DNA of 7,466 bases from NCBI GenBank assembly GCA_023388955.1, contig JAEWFH010000018.1, positions 1 to 7,466 on the forward strand. Direction: 5' to 3'. The translations under genes and the position numbers were made by a program. The DNA is from Pseudomonadota bacterium. Its GTDB lineage: Bacteria > Pseudomonadota > Gammaproteobacteria > Xanthomonadales > Xanthomonadaceae. The notes beneath the pieces are model-generated. The model had not been told where the DNA came from and did not search any database. It saw only the letters and a list, made by a program, of their open reading frames with translations. The stretch's first letter is position 1. Each line of letters begins with the position of its first letter. Positions 1 through 5,988 of the stretch are shown here, in pieces.

Positions 1-825
1 CGGCAGGTAGCCGTGCACCGGGTCATGCGCGCTGGTCTGGTCGGTGACGCAGTCCGGGCGCACGCCGCGCTTGACCAGCTCCGGCAGGATCTCGGCAGCG
101 TTGCCGAGCAGCGCGATCGACTTCGCCTCGCCGGTCGCGGTGTATTTCGCGATCCGCGCCAGCGCGTCGTCGAGGTTGGTGGCCTGCTCGTCGACGTAGC
201 GGGTGCGCAGGCGGAAGTCGATGCTGGCCTGGCGGCATTCGATGGTCAGCGAACTGGCCCCGGCCAGAGAGGCGGCCAGCGGCTGCGCGCCACCCATGCC
301 GCCCAGGCCCGCGGTCAGGATCCACTTGCCCTTCAGGCTGCCGCCGTAGTGCTGGCGGCCCATTTCGACGAAGGTCTCGTACGTGCCCTGGACGATGCCC
401 TGGCTGCCGATGTAGATCCACGAGCCCGCGGTCATCTGGCCGTACATCATCAGGCCCTTGCGATCGAGCTCGTTGAAGTGCTCCCAGTTGGCCCAGGCCG
501 GCACCAGGTTGGAGTTGGCAATCAGCACACGTGGGGCGTCGGCGTGCGTGGGGAAGATGCCGACCGGCTTGCCGGACTGCACCAGCAGGGTCTCGTCGTC
601 GCCGAGGGTCCGCAGCGAGGCGAGGATCGCGTCGTAGCTTTCCCAATCGCGCGCCGCGCGGCCGATGCCGCCATAGACGACCAGGTCCTCGGGGCGCTCG
701 GCCACGTCCGGGTCCAGGTTGTTCTGGAGCATCCGGTACGGCGCCTCGGTCAGCCAGGAGCGGCAGCTGAGCTCGCCCCCCCGGGGTGCGCGGACGGTAC
801 GGGACGGGTCGTGGCGGTTGGACAT
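1..825 (-). CDS. hutU: Urocanate hydratase (urocanase), N-terminal 275 residues, cut by the left window edge
   Basis: Urocanase (EC 4.2.1.49) is a cytoplasmic, NAD+-dependent enzyme that hydrates urocanate to 4-imidazolone-5-propionate, step two of histidine degradation. The minus-strand frame is open from ATG 825 to base 1 and gives 275 residues, about half of the usual ~555. Visible family signatures are VYGGIGRAAR (residues 50-59), the conserved stretch YGQMTAGSWIYIGSQG (128-143) and the glycine-rich NAD-binding loop TAGLGGMGGAQP (171-182). The catalytic cysteine region lies in the missing C-terminal half. The start is well fixed: AAGGAG (plus-strand 831-836) sits five bases upstream of the ATG, and the protein begins MSNRHDPSRTVRAPRG as in relatives. 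It diverges from the NPP gene, with a -10-like GATAAT in the gap. Other hut genes (hutH, hutG) may follow beyond the edge, which I cannot see. Identity is very secure. Confidence 0.97.
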   Translation of the reverse strand, partial: MSNRHDPSRTVRAPRGGELSCRSWLTEAPYRMLQNNLDPDVAERPEDLVVYGGIGRAARDWESYDAILASLRTLGDDETLLVQSGKPVGIFPTHADAPRVLIANSNLVPAWANWEHFNELDRKGLMMYGQMTAGSWIYIGSQGIVQGTYETFVEMGRQHYGGSLKGKWILTAGLGGMGGAQPLAASLAGASSLTIECRQASIDFRLRTRYVDEQATNLDDALARIAKYTATGEAKSIALLGNAAEILPELVKRGVRPDCVTDQTSAHDPVHGYLP

Positions 826-852
826 GTCGGCTCCTTGGACAACGATCCGCCC

Positions 853-858
853 ATTATC
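853..858 (-). promoter_or_regulatory. Candidate -10 box of the hutU promoter
   Basis: On the minus strand this reads GATAAT, five of six matches to TATAAT. A start about seven bases downstream would give a leader of roughly 20 nt that still contains the AAGGAG ribosome site. No good -35 hexamer is seen 16-18 bp upstream (the sequence there is GTCCCG-like), so the promoter may need an activator or may be weak. No clear HutC-type palindrome is visible in the gap. Confidence 0.4.
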
Positions 859-948
859 GCCGCTCCGTACTGCTGCGGGACACGTTTGCGGGTTCTGGCC
901 GTCCAGGCCCCGGGCGCCGCTGGCAGCAGCCCTGCAACACGTGCCGGA

Positions 949-954
949 TATGAT
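949..954 (+). promoter_or_regulatory. Candidate -10 box of the NPP gene, possibly giving a near-leaderless mRNA
   Basis: TATGAT matches the -10 consensus in five of six positions. Transcription would then start near 960-962, on or next to ATG 962. That fits the absence of a good Shine-Dalgarno sequence before any of the clustered ATGs (950, 962, 968). No convincing -35 is present. This is inference from a short motif only. Confidence 0.25.
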
Positions 955-961
955 CGTGCCG

Positions 962-2233
962 ATGAACATGTTCCGCGCCGCGGCACTGGCCGCCCTGCTC
1001 GCCTCGCTTGCTGCCTGCAGCACCGTTCCCGACCCGGCCCAGGCCCAACGCGCCGCCGCCGCGCAGGCGAGGACGGAGCCCACCAGCGTGCTGCTGGTGT
1101 CCATCGACGGGTTCCGTGCCGACTACCTGGAGCTGGGCCTCACGCCCAACCTGCAGCGGCTGGCTGAAAACGGCGTGCGGGCGCAGTGGATGACACCGTC
1201 CTACCCGAGCCTGACCTTCCCCAACCATTACACCCTGGTCACCGGCCTGCGCCCGGACCACCACGGCGTGGTGCACAACACCATGAGCGACGCCGAACTC
1301 GGCGACTTCCGCATCCGCGACCGCGACGCGGTGGGCCATGGTGGCTGGTGGGGTGGCGAGCCGGTCTGGGTCGGCGCCGAGAATTCCGGCCTGGCCACCG
1401 CCGCGATGTTCTGGGTCGGCTCCGAGGCCCCGGTACAGGGCGTGCGCCCCACCCGCTGGTCGCAGTTCGATTCCGAACTGCCCATCGACGAACGCATCGA
1501 CCGCGTTCTCGGCTGGCTTTCCGAACCCCCCGCCACCCGCCCACGGCTGGCGACGCTGTACTTCGAACATCTCGACAGCGCCGGCCATCGCAACGGGCCA
1601 CACGCCCCGGAAACCCTGGAGGTCCTGGCCCGGATGGACGCGGCCATCGGCCGCCTGGCCGACGGACTGGCGGCGCGGGGGCTGGTCGGCAAGGTCGACC
1701 TGGTGGTCGTGTCCGACCACGGCATGGCCGAGGTGCCGGCCGGACAGGTGATCGCCGTGGAGGACATGGTCGATCCCGACGACGCCAGGCTGGTCAGCCC
1801 GGGGCAGTCGGTCGGCTTCGCGCCGCGTGCCGGCCGCGTCGATGCGGCCGAGGCGCAGCTGCTGGGCCGGCACGGGCACTACCAGTGCTGGCGTCGCGGC
1901 GAACTGCCGGCACGCTGGCAGTACGGCACCCATCCGCGTGTGCCGCCGATCGTGTGCCAGATGGACGAGGGCTGGGACGCACTGCCGCGCGAGTACGCCG
2001 CCCGTGCCGCCGCGCACACCCGCGGCTCCCATGGCTTCGACCCGGCGCTGCCGGCGATGCGGGCGATCTTCATCGCCGACGGGCCGTCGTTCGCCGATGG
2101 CGCGGTGCTGCCGGCGATCGACAACGTCGACGTCTACCCGCTGCTCACCCGCCTGCTTGGGGTGGAACCGGCGCCGAACGACGGCGACCCGGCGGCCCTG
2201 CTGCCGGCCCTGCTGCCGGCCCTGCGGGACTAG
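962..2233 (+). CDS. Nucleotide pyrophosphatase/phosphodiesterase (NPP/ENPP family) lipoprotein
   Basis: A 423-aa member of the NPP branch of the alkaline phosphatase superfamily, two-metal (Zn) phosphodiesterases that cleave nucleotide phosphodiester and pyrophosphate bonds through a threonine intermediate. All expected active-site residues are visible: D49 in SIDGFRAD, nucleophile T85 in YPSLTFPNHY, N106 in VVHNTM, D205 and H209 in EHLDSAGH, D252/H253 in SDHGM, and H357 in GSHGFD. From memory, the Xanthomonas NPP of known structure has D54, T90, N111, D210, H214, D257, H258 and H363, so the spacing is nearly identical. Asn rather than Arg after the nucleophile marks NPP, not alkaline phosphatase. 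The N-terminus is a lipoprotein signal with lipobox LAAC (C19) followed by S20, suggesting an outer-membrane anchored periplasmic enzyme. ATG 962 is chosen because it gives a compact signal; 950 and 968 are possible. It lies inside the hut region on the opposite strand, with no obvious functional link. Confidence 0.92.
   Translation: MNMFRAAALAALLASLAACSTVPDPAQAQRAAAAQARTEPTSVLLVSIDGFRADYLELGLTPNLQRLAENGVRAQWMTPSYPSLTFPNHYTLVTGLRPDHHGVVHNTMSDAELGDFRIRDRDAVGHGGWWGGEPVWVGAENSGLATAAMFWVGSEAPVQGVRPTRWSQFDSELPIDERIDRVLGWLSEPPATRPRLATLYFEHLDSAGHRNGPHAPETLEVLARMDAAIGRLADGLAARGLVGKVDLVVVSDHGMAEVPAGQVIAVEDMVDPDDARLVSPGQSVGFAPRAGRVDAAEAQLLGRHGHYQCWRRGELPARWQYGTHPRVPPIVCQMDEGWDALPREYAARAAAHTRGSHGFDPALPAMRAIFIADGPSFADGAVLPAIDNVDVYPLLTRLLGVEPAPNDGDPAALLPALLPALRD
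2194..2225 (+). repeat. 12-bp in-frame tandem repeat at the 3' end of the NPP gene (about 2.7 copies)
   Basis: The unit GGCCCTGCTGCC occurs at 2194-2205 and 2206-2217 and continues partially through 2218-2225. It encodes the tail A-L-L-P, A-L-L-P, A-L-R-D. The unit length is a multiple of three, so copy-number change would lengthen or shorten the C-terminus without a frameshift. Confidence 0.85.
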
Positions 2234-2245
2234 CGGGACTAGCGG
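2224..2245 (+). repeat. 9-bp tandem duplication spanning the NPP stop codon
   Basis: GCGGGACTA is present at 2224-2232 and 2233-2241, followed by GCGG. The duplication copies the stop codon: TAG at 2231-2233 and again in frame at 2240-2242. It abuts the 12-bp repeat and looks like replication slippage. Confidence 0.85.
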
Positions 2246-2425
2246 CTACGGCCGGCCGGGGCCGGCCATCCAGCGGGGCGCGTCGTCGAGCAGGTGCCTG
2301 CCATCCAGTAGTTGCTGGGTGGCATCGAAGGCCGCGCGCATCGGGGTCGCGCGCTGCCCCATCTGCCCCTGCACGTAGGCCACCATGTCGTCCAGGACGG
2401 CAAGGCACAGGCTGGCACGTCCCAT
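2246..2425 (-). CDS. Small hypothetical protein (59 aa) translationally coupled to hutF
   Basis: I do not recognise this protein. It begins MGRASLCLAVLDDMVAYVQG and ends with a Gly/Pro/Arg-rich tail. No signal peptide or clear membrane segment is seen; the middle (roughly residues 5-50) could be two short amphipathic helices. Support for it being a real gene: its ATG (2425-2423) shares one base with the hutF stop in a TGATG overlap, GGGAG/GAGAGG within the end of hutF forms a ribosome site 4-7 bases upstream, and about 88% of its codons end in G or C, as in neighbouring genes. Against it: small size, a GC-rich background that creates chance ORFs, and a tail encoded by the GGCCGGCC repeat. If real, it would be made with HutF, as an accessory or stabilising factor for histidine use or as an unrelated passenger. 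Function unknown. Confidence 0.55.
   Translation of the reverse strand: MGRASLCLAVLDDMVAYVQGQMGQRATPMRAAFDATQQLLDGRHLLDDAPRWMAGPGRP
2250..2267. repeat. GC-only inverted repeat (two GGCCGGCC octamers)
   Basis: Two copies of the self-complementary octamer GGCCGGCC, separated by GG, can form an 8-bp hairpin with a tiny loop. It lies in the last codons of the 59-aa ORF, just beyond the NPP stop. There is no T-tract on either side, so it does not look like an ordinary intrinsic terminator, though it could slow converging polymerases. Confidence 0.5.
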
Positions 2426-3774
2426 CACGCCTCTCCCGAGAGCATCCGTTCCATGGCCGCGGTATACGCGGTCGCGATCGAATCGGCGCGCATGTGCCGG
2501 CCCTTCTCGACCAGGCACCGCCCCCCGACCCAGGTTTCACGCACCAGGTTGCGGTTGCCGCTGAACAGCCAGCGGTCGATCGCATCGGCATCGTCGGCAC
2601 CCGCGAATTGCGGCGCGCCCACGTCCAGCACCAGCGCATCGGCGTAGTGGCCGGGTACCAGCGTGCCCACCCCGTGGCCGGTGGAGTCGGCGGCGCTGGT
2701 GGCGACCGAGTGCAGCAGGGTCTGGCCGACGCTGGGGCTGTCCGGGCGGACCGCGATGTTGCGGCGTTGCGTGGCCAGGCGCTGGCCGTATTCCAGCCAG
2801 CGCAGCTCCTCCACCGGGGAAATCGAGCTGTTGGAATCCGAGCCGATGCCCAGGCGCCCGCCGGCCGCCAGGTAGTCGGACAGGCGGAACAGCCCGTCGC
2901 CGAGATTGGCCTCGGTGGTCGGACAGATGGCCACGGTTGCCCCGCTGTGCGCGATCCCGGCCAGCTCGGCGTCATCCAGGTGGGTGGCATGGACCAGGGT
3001 CCAGCGCGCGTCGACCCCGGCATTGTCCAGCAGCCACTGCACCGGGCGCGCACCGCGGTGCTCGAGGCACTGCTCCACCTCGGCCACCTGCTCGGCGATG
3101 TGGATGTGGATCCGGCAGTCCGCCGGCAATGCTTCCAGTACCTGGCGCATGGCGTCGGGCGGCACCGCACGCAGGCTGTGCAGCGCGCAGCCGACCTTCA
3201 CCATGTCGCCCTGCTCGCCGCGCAGGCGCTCAAGCAGCTGCAGGTAGGCATCGACGTCGTGGCCGAAGCGCTTCTGCCGCGGATCCAGTTCACCGCCCGC
3301 GAAGCCCGGCGTCAAGTACAGCACCGGCAGCAGGGTCAGCCGGATACCGGTGTCGTTGGCCGCCGCGATCAGCGCCCGCGACATCGCCGCCGGGTCGTCG
3401 TAGGGACGGCCGTCGGGCGCATGGTGCAGGTAGTGGAACTCGCACACGGTGGTGTAGCCGGCTTCGAGCATCTCCACGTACAGCTGCGCGGCGACCGCAC
3501 GCAGGCGGTCCGGATCCAGGCGCTGGGCGAAGCGGTACATGGCCTCGCGCCAGCTCCAGAACGAGTCCTCGGCGTGCTCCTGGCGCTCGGCCATGCCCGC
3601 CATCGCGCGCTGGAAGGCATGCGAGTGCAGGTTGGCGATGCCCGGCACGACCCGCTGGTTGATGGTGCCGCCGTTGCGCGCCTGCTCGATGCGGCCGTTC
3701 AGGTCGAGCTGGAACTTGGTGCCGTCGTGCCACCCGTCCGGATGCCAGATCCTGGCGTTGGGAATCGTCTTCAT
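2425..3774 (-). CDS. hutF: Formimidoylglutamate deiminase
   Basis: HutF (EC 3.5.3.13) is a cytoplasmic zinc-dependent amidohydrolase that converts N-formimidoyl-L-glutamate to N-formyl-L-glutamate and ammonia; HutG then completes the five-step pathway. The 449-aa product has the usual family length. Metal ligands are visible: H50 and H52 in NLHSHAFQR, H225 in HIHIAEQ and D313 in GSDSN. Catalytic candidates are E228 and H262 (VHATHL). These match, with a shift of 6-7, the residues I recall for the Pseudomonas aeruginosa enzyme (H56, H58, H232, E235, H269, D320). Further signatures are CEFHYLHH (111-118) and CPTTEANLGDG (284-294). The start at 3774 (MKTIPNARIWH) fits family N-termini; upstream in-frame codons would run into the divergent hutI leader. 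The ribosome site is weak. The gene diverges from hutI and overlaps the following 59-aa ORF by one base. Confidence 0.96.
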   Translation of the reverse strand: MKTIPNARIWHPDGWHDGTKFQLDLNGRIEQARNGGTINQRVVPGIANLHSHAFQRAMAGMAERQEHAEDSFWSWREAMYRFAQRLDPDRLRAVAAQLYVEMLEAGYTTVCEFHYLHHAPDGRPYDDPAAMSRALIAAANDTGIRLTLLPVLYLTPGFAGGELDPRQKRFGHDVDAYLQLLERLRGEQGDMVKVGCALHSLRAVPPDAMRQVLEALPADCRIHIHIAEQVAEVEQCLEHRGARPVQWLLDNAGVDARWTLVHATHLDDAELAGIAHSGATVAICPTTEANLGDGLFRLSDYLAAGGRLGIGSDSNSSISPVEELRWLEYGQRLATQRRNIAVRPDSPSVGQTLLHSVATSAADSTGHGVGTLVPGHYADALVLDVGAPQFAGADDADAIDRWLFSGNRNLVRETWVGGRCLVEKGRHMRADSIATAYTAAMERMLSGEA

Positions 3775-3822
3775 GGGTTGGATTCTCGCCTGCCCGGCCG
3801 GAAGTGGCGAGCACGCGGCGCC

Positions 3823-3828
3823 TACAAT
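3823..3828 (+). promoter_or_regulatory. Candidate -10 box of the hutI promoter in the hutF-hutI divergent gap
   Basis: TACAAT matches TATAAT in five of six positions and sits in a CTACAATGGC context that I recall as common for xanthomonad promoters. A start near 3835 would leave a leader of about 34 nt with GGAG (3859-3862) six bases before ATG 3869. The -35 region is poor. No equally good box is seen for hutF on the minus strand, and no clear operator palindrome. Confidence 0.45.
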
Positions 3829-3868
3829 GGCCGGCCACGTGAACCGGGACATGCCCCTGGAGCCTCGG

Positions 3869-5113
3869 ATGACCGACACACCCACACCGAACCGACGCTG
3901 GGACGGCCTCGTGCTGGGCGCCTCGATCGCGACCCTGGATGGCGACGGCTACGGGGAAATCCACGACGGTGCGCTCGCCTGGACTAGCGACACGCTGGCC
4001 TGGGTGGGCCGTCGCGAGGACCTGCCTGCGTCCCCGGCGGAGCTGGCCGACAACGTCATCGAAACCTCCGGCTGGATCACGCCCGGCCTGGTCGACTGCC
4101 ACACCCACCTGGTGTTCGCCGGGGACCGTGCCCGCGAGTTCGAAATGCGCCTGCAAGGCGCCAGTTACGAGGAGATCGCGCGTGCGGGTGGCGGCATCGT
4201 CTCCAGCGTGCGCGCGGTACGCCAGACCAGCGAAGAGGACCTGCTGGCGCAGTCGCTCCCCCGCGCCCGCGCCCTGCTCGCCGATGGCGCGACCACGCTG
4301 GAGATCAAGTCCGGCTACGGCCTGGACCTGGAGAACGAGCGCAAGATGCTGCGCGTCGCCCGCCGCATCGGCACGGAGCTGGGCATCACCGTGCGCACCA
4401 CCTACCTGGCCGCGCACGCACTGCCACCGGAGTTCGCCGACCGTCCGGACGCCTACATCGACGCGGTGATCGGGTGGCTGCCGCAGCTCCACGCCGAAGG
4501 CCTGGTCGATGCGGTGGACGCCTTCTGCGAGGGGATCGGCTTTTCCCCGGCGCAGACCCGCCGGGTGTTCCAGGCCGCCCGCGACCTGGACCTGCCGGTC
4601 AAGCTGCATGCCGACCAGCTCAGCGACCTGGGCGGCGCCGGACTGGTGGCCGAATTCGGCGGCCTGTCGGCCGACCACGTCGAGCACAGCAGCGTGGACG
4701 GGGTACGCGCGATGGCGGGATCAGGCGCCGTCGCGGTACTGCTGCCGGGCGCCTTCCATGTCCTGCGCGAGACGAAGCTGCCGCCGCTGGAGGCATTCCG
4801 CGAACACGGCGTGCCGATGGCGCTGGCCACCGACTGCAATCCCGGCACCTCCCCGCTGCTGTCGATGCGGCAGGCGATGCAGCTGGCCTGCACGCACTTC
4901 CGGCTTACTCCCGTGGAAGCGCTGCGCGGCGCCACCACGCACGCTGCGCGGGCCCTGGGCCTGGATGACCGCGGCGTGTTGCGGGCCGGCGCGCGCGCCG
5001 ACTTCGTCGTCTGGGACATCGCCCATCCCGCCGAGCTGGGCTACTGGCTCGGCGGCCGCCTGGCCCGTGCCGCATACGCCGCCGGCACCCGCCTGGACGT
5101 GACGGCGCAATAA
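3869..5113 (+). CDS. hutI: Imidazolonepropionase
   Basis: HutI (EC 3.5.2.7) is a cytoplasmic metal-dependent (Zn or Fe) amidohydrolase that opens the ring of 4-imidazolone-5-propionate to give N-formimidoyl-L-glutamate, the substrate of HutF. The 414-aa product is of normal length and complete. Metal ligands are visible: H78 and H80 in VDCHTHLVFAG, H247 in KLHADQLSD, H270 in SADHVEHSS and D322 in ATDCNPGTS. Other signatures include RAGGGIVSSVRAVR (105-118) and EIKSGYGLD (145-153), which bind substrate in this family. ATG 3869 is preferred over the in-frame ATG 3851 because GGAG at 3859-3862 is six bases upstream of it and a -10 box sits further upstream. It diverges from hutF across 94 bp, so the two consecutive pathway steps probably share a control region. 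A strong hairpin terminator follows the stop. Confidence 0.97.
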   Translation: MTDTPTPNRRWDGLVLGASIATLDGDGYGEIHDGALAWTSDTLAWVGRREDLPASPAELADNVIETSGWITPGLVDCHTHLVFAGDRAREFEMRLQGASYEEIARAGGGIVSSVRAVRQTSEEDLLAQSLPRARALLADGATTLEIKSGYGLDLENERKMLRVARRIGTELGITVRTTYLAAHALPPEFADRPDAYIDAVIGWLPQLHAEGLVDAVDAFCEGIGFSPAQTRRVFQAARDLDLPVKLHADQLSDLGGAGLVAEFGGLSADHVEHSSVDGVRAMAGSGAVAVLLPGAFHVLRETKLPPLEAFREHGVPMALATDCNPGTSPLLSMRQAMQLACTHFRLTPVEALRGATTHAARALGLDDRGVLRAGARADFVVWDIAHPAELGYWLGGRLARAAYAAGTRLDVTAQ

Positions 5114-5152
5114 ACGGAACGCCGCATTGCGCCGGATCCCGGCCGGCCCACG

Positions 5153-5186
5153 AAAAAGGCCCCGCCGCGACGCGGCAGGGCCTTTC
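5153..5186. terminator. Bidirectional intrinsic terminator between hutI and the THX gene
   Basis: Arms AAAGGCCC (5155-5162) and GGGCCTTT (5178-5185) enclose an inner stem GCCGCG/CGCGGC (5164-5169 and 5171-5176), with one C/A mismatch. On the minus strand the stem is followed by five Ts, so it serves the THX gene best. On the plus strand the run is only TTT, which still makes it a plausible end for hutI. Confidence 0.85.
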
Positions 5187-5207
5187 AGGCAACGCCCGGG
5201 AGCGTGC

Positions 5208-5384
5208 TTACTCCTTGGCGAGGGTCTTCTTGGCAACCACCTTGCGGGTCGTGCCCTTGGTGGTCTTCTTCGCCACCGGCGCGCTGCCGGTGCCGGCGGC
5301 CGCCTTGGCCACATGGCGACGGGCATTGCCGTAGCTGGAGTTGTAGCGCTTGCCCTTGGCGGTCTTGCGGTCGCCCTTGCCCAT
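5208..5384 (-). CDS. 30S ribosomal protein THX with lysine-rich C-terminal extension
   Basis: A 58-aa basic protein starting MGKGDRKTAKGKRYNSSYGN, the signature of the small ribosomal protein THX (bS31 family), which in Thermus lies in the head of the 30S subunit and stabilises rRNA packing. The core motif is residues 1-23. The remainder (about 24-58) is an Ala/Lys/Thr-rich tail with repeated AKK-T motifs (KKTTKG, KKTLAK), resembling histone-H1-like or AlgP-like tails; from memory the Thermus protein is only about 26 residues. The product has 12 Lys and 5 Arg, against 2 acidic residues. The start is supported by GGGAG six bases upstream of ATG. The gene follows the MerC-like gene on the same strand after 119 bp and is probably transcribed separately. 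It ends just before the bidirectional terminator. Confidence 0.85.
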   Translation of the reverse strand: MGKGDRKTAKGKRYNSSYGNARRHVAKAAAGTGSAPVAKKTTKGTTRKVVAKKTLAKE

Positions 5385-5423
5385 CGTGTTGCTCCCGGAT
5401 TCTGTTCTGTGTCTGTCGGAAAT

Positions 5424-5435
5424 GCCGCCGGCGGC
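5424..5435. repeat. 12-bp perfect palindrome in the leader of the THX gene
   Basis: GCCGCCGGCGGC is perfectly self-complementary and lies 40-50 bp upstream of the THX start codon, inside the 119-bp gap behind the MerC-like gene. It could be an RNA hairpin in the leader or simply GC-rich background. The same gap also holds an 8-bp inverted repeat (5463-5470 with 5495-5502, 24-bp loop). I see no clear promoter there. Confidence 0.3.
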
Positions 5436-5503
5436 CGACTGCAAGGCAGGGCCGCGATCCGGCGGAAAGCGCCATAGGCTACCACACCTCCCGGGCTTTC
5501 CGG

Positions 5504-5914
5504 CTAGTGGGCGCAGCCATGGTGCGGGCAACCGGCGTCCGGACCGAGCCGGAGGTTCGCCAGGTGCGCCAGCCCCACCAGCCCGCCTCCCGCGGTCATC
5601 GCCACGGCATGCGGCCACACGCTGTGGTGCAGGGGCGGATACAGCACCGCGGTCCACAGCAGGAGAAGCCCCGGTACCAGCATGCCCAGGGCATGGACGT
5701 GTCCGTGGCGACGGTATCCCCAGGCCAGGCTGAACACCCCCAGGCCGGTTGCAAAGACCACGAAGGCCAGCTCGATCTCGTCACCTGCCAGCAGCGCGAT
5801 GCCCAACGAGGGCAACAGCGCCAGGAGTGCCGGCAGCAACGCGCAGTGCAGGGCGCACAGCAACGAGCCCCAGGCCCCGAGGCGATCCAGCATTTTGTGG
5901 CGGCTTGGCGACAT
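5504..5914 (-). CDS. MerC-family integral membrane protein, likely metal transport
   Basis: A 136-aa hydrophobic protein with about four predicted membrane segments (roughly residues 12-40, 48-67, 77-92 and 103-121), the layout of the MerC family, whose founding members carry Hg(II) across the inner membrane. The N-terminal segment contains C20-A-L-H-C24, a metal-ligand motif in the position expected for MerC. The C-terminal tail GCPHHGCAH is rich in Cys and His, and a His pair (H97/H98) lies between segments three and four. No other mer genes (merR, merT, merP, merA) are nearby; instead the gene diverges from a ZnuD-like receptor across a Zur-like palindrome, so I infer zinc or a related divalent metal rather than mercury. 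The start is uncertain: ATG 5914 is chosen because the next upstream ATG (5956) lies inside the putative operator, and ATG 5893 is the alternative. No strong ribosome site precedes either. Confidence 0.8.
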   Translation of the reverse strand: MSPSRHKMLDRLGAWGSLLCALHCALLPALLALLPSLGIALLAGDEIELAFVVFATGLGVFSLAWGYRRHGHVHALGMLVPGLLLLWTAVLYPPLHHSVWPHAVAMTAGGGLVGLAHLANLRLGPDAGCPHHGCAH

Positions 5915-5941
5915 GACGGTCGGCAGGGTGGACAGGGAAGT

Positions 5942-5959
5942 GAAACAATATAACATTCC
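5942..5959. promoter_or_regulatory. Putative Zur-type operator between the MerC-like and TonB-receptor genes
   Basis: GAAACAATATAACATTCC is an AT-rich island in very GC-rich DNA and an imperfect palindrome. Against the core of the gammaproteobacterial Zur box as I remember it (GAAATGTTATAACATTTC) it matches 14 of 18 positions, with one good half-site (ATAACATT) and one degraded half. It overlaps -10-like sequences on both strands (TATAAC on plus, TATATT or TATTGT on minus), so a bound repressor would block both divergent genes. The regulator itself is not in the window. Similar AT-rich palindromes are used by Fur-family relatives, so the identity is inferred mainly from the His-rich receptor. 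Confidence 0.5.
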
Positions 5960-5973
5960 AGTCCCTATTCCAA
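5945..5973 (-). promoter_or_regulatory. Candidate promoter of the MerC-like gene
   Basis: On the minus strand TTGGAA (5973-5968) is followed 17 bp later by TATTGT (5950-5945), or 15 bp later by TATATT (5952-5947). Either gives a leader of about 25 nt to ATG 5914. The -10 sequence falls inside the putative Zur operator. Confidence 0.35.
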
Positions 5974-5988
5974 GCCGTAGGCCACCGC

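Noticed and set aside
13..1167. Long plus-strand open frame opposite hutU
   Set aside because: The minus strand encodes urocanase with all family signatures; the plus frame is its antisense shadow.
3775..3868. HutC operator in the hutF-hutI gap
   Set aside because: I searched by eye for a TGTATATACA-like palindrome and found none; only a -10-like TACAAT stands out.
1186..3987. A 933-codon open frame on the plus strand, running through the NPP gene and antisense to hutF
   Set aside because: It is Arg/Pro/Gly/His-rich, has no recognisable domain and is explained by high GC, which removes stop codons from shadow frames. NPP and HutF are certain in the other frames.
3290..4687. 465-codon minus-strand frame opposite hutI and extending into hutF
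   Set aside because: Low-complexity composition with no family match; hutI is unambiguous on the plus strand and hutF in a different minus frame.
5463..5502. 8-bp inverted repeat (CGGAAAGC/GCTTTCCG) with a 24-bp loop after the MerC-like stop codon
   Set aside because: The loop is long, the stem short and there is no T-tract, so it is not convincing as a terminator or operator.
5504..5914. Mercury resistance operon
   Set aside because: Only a MerC-type protein is present; no merR, merT, merP or merA lies nearby, and the neighbouring gene is a His-rich TonB receptor.
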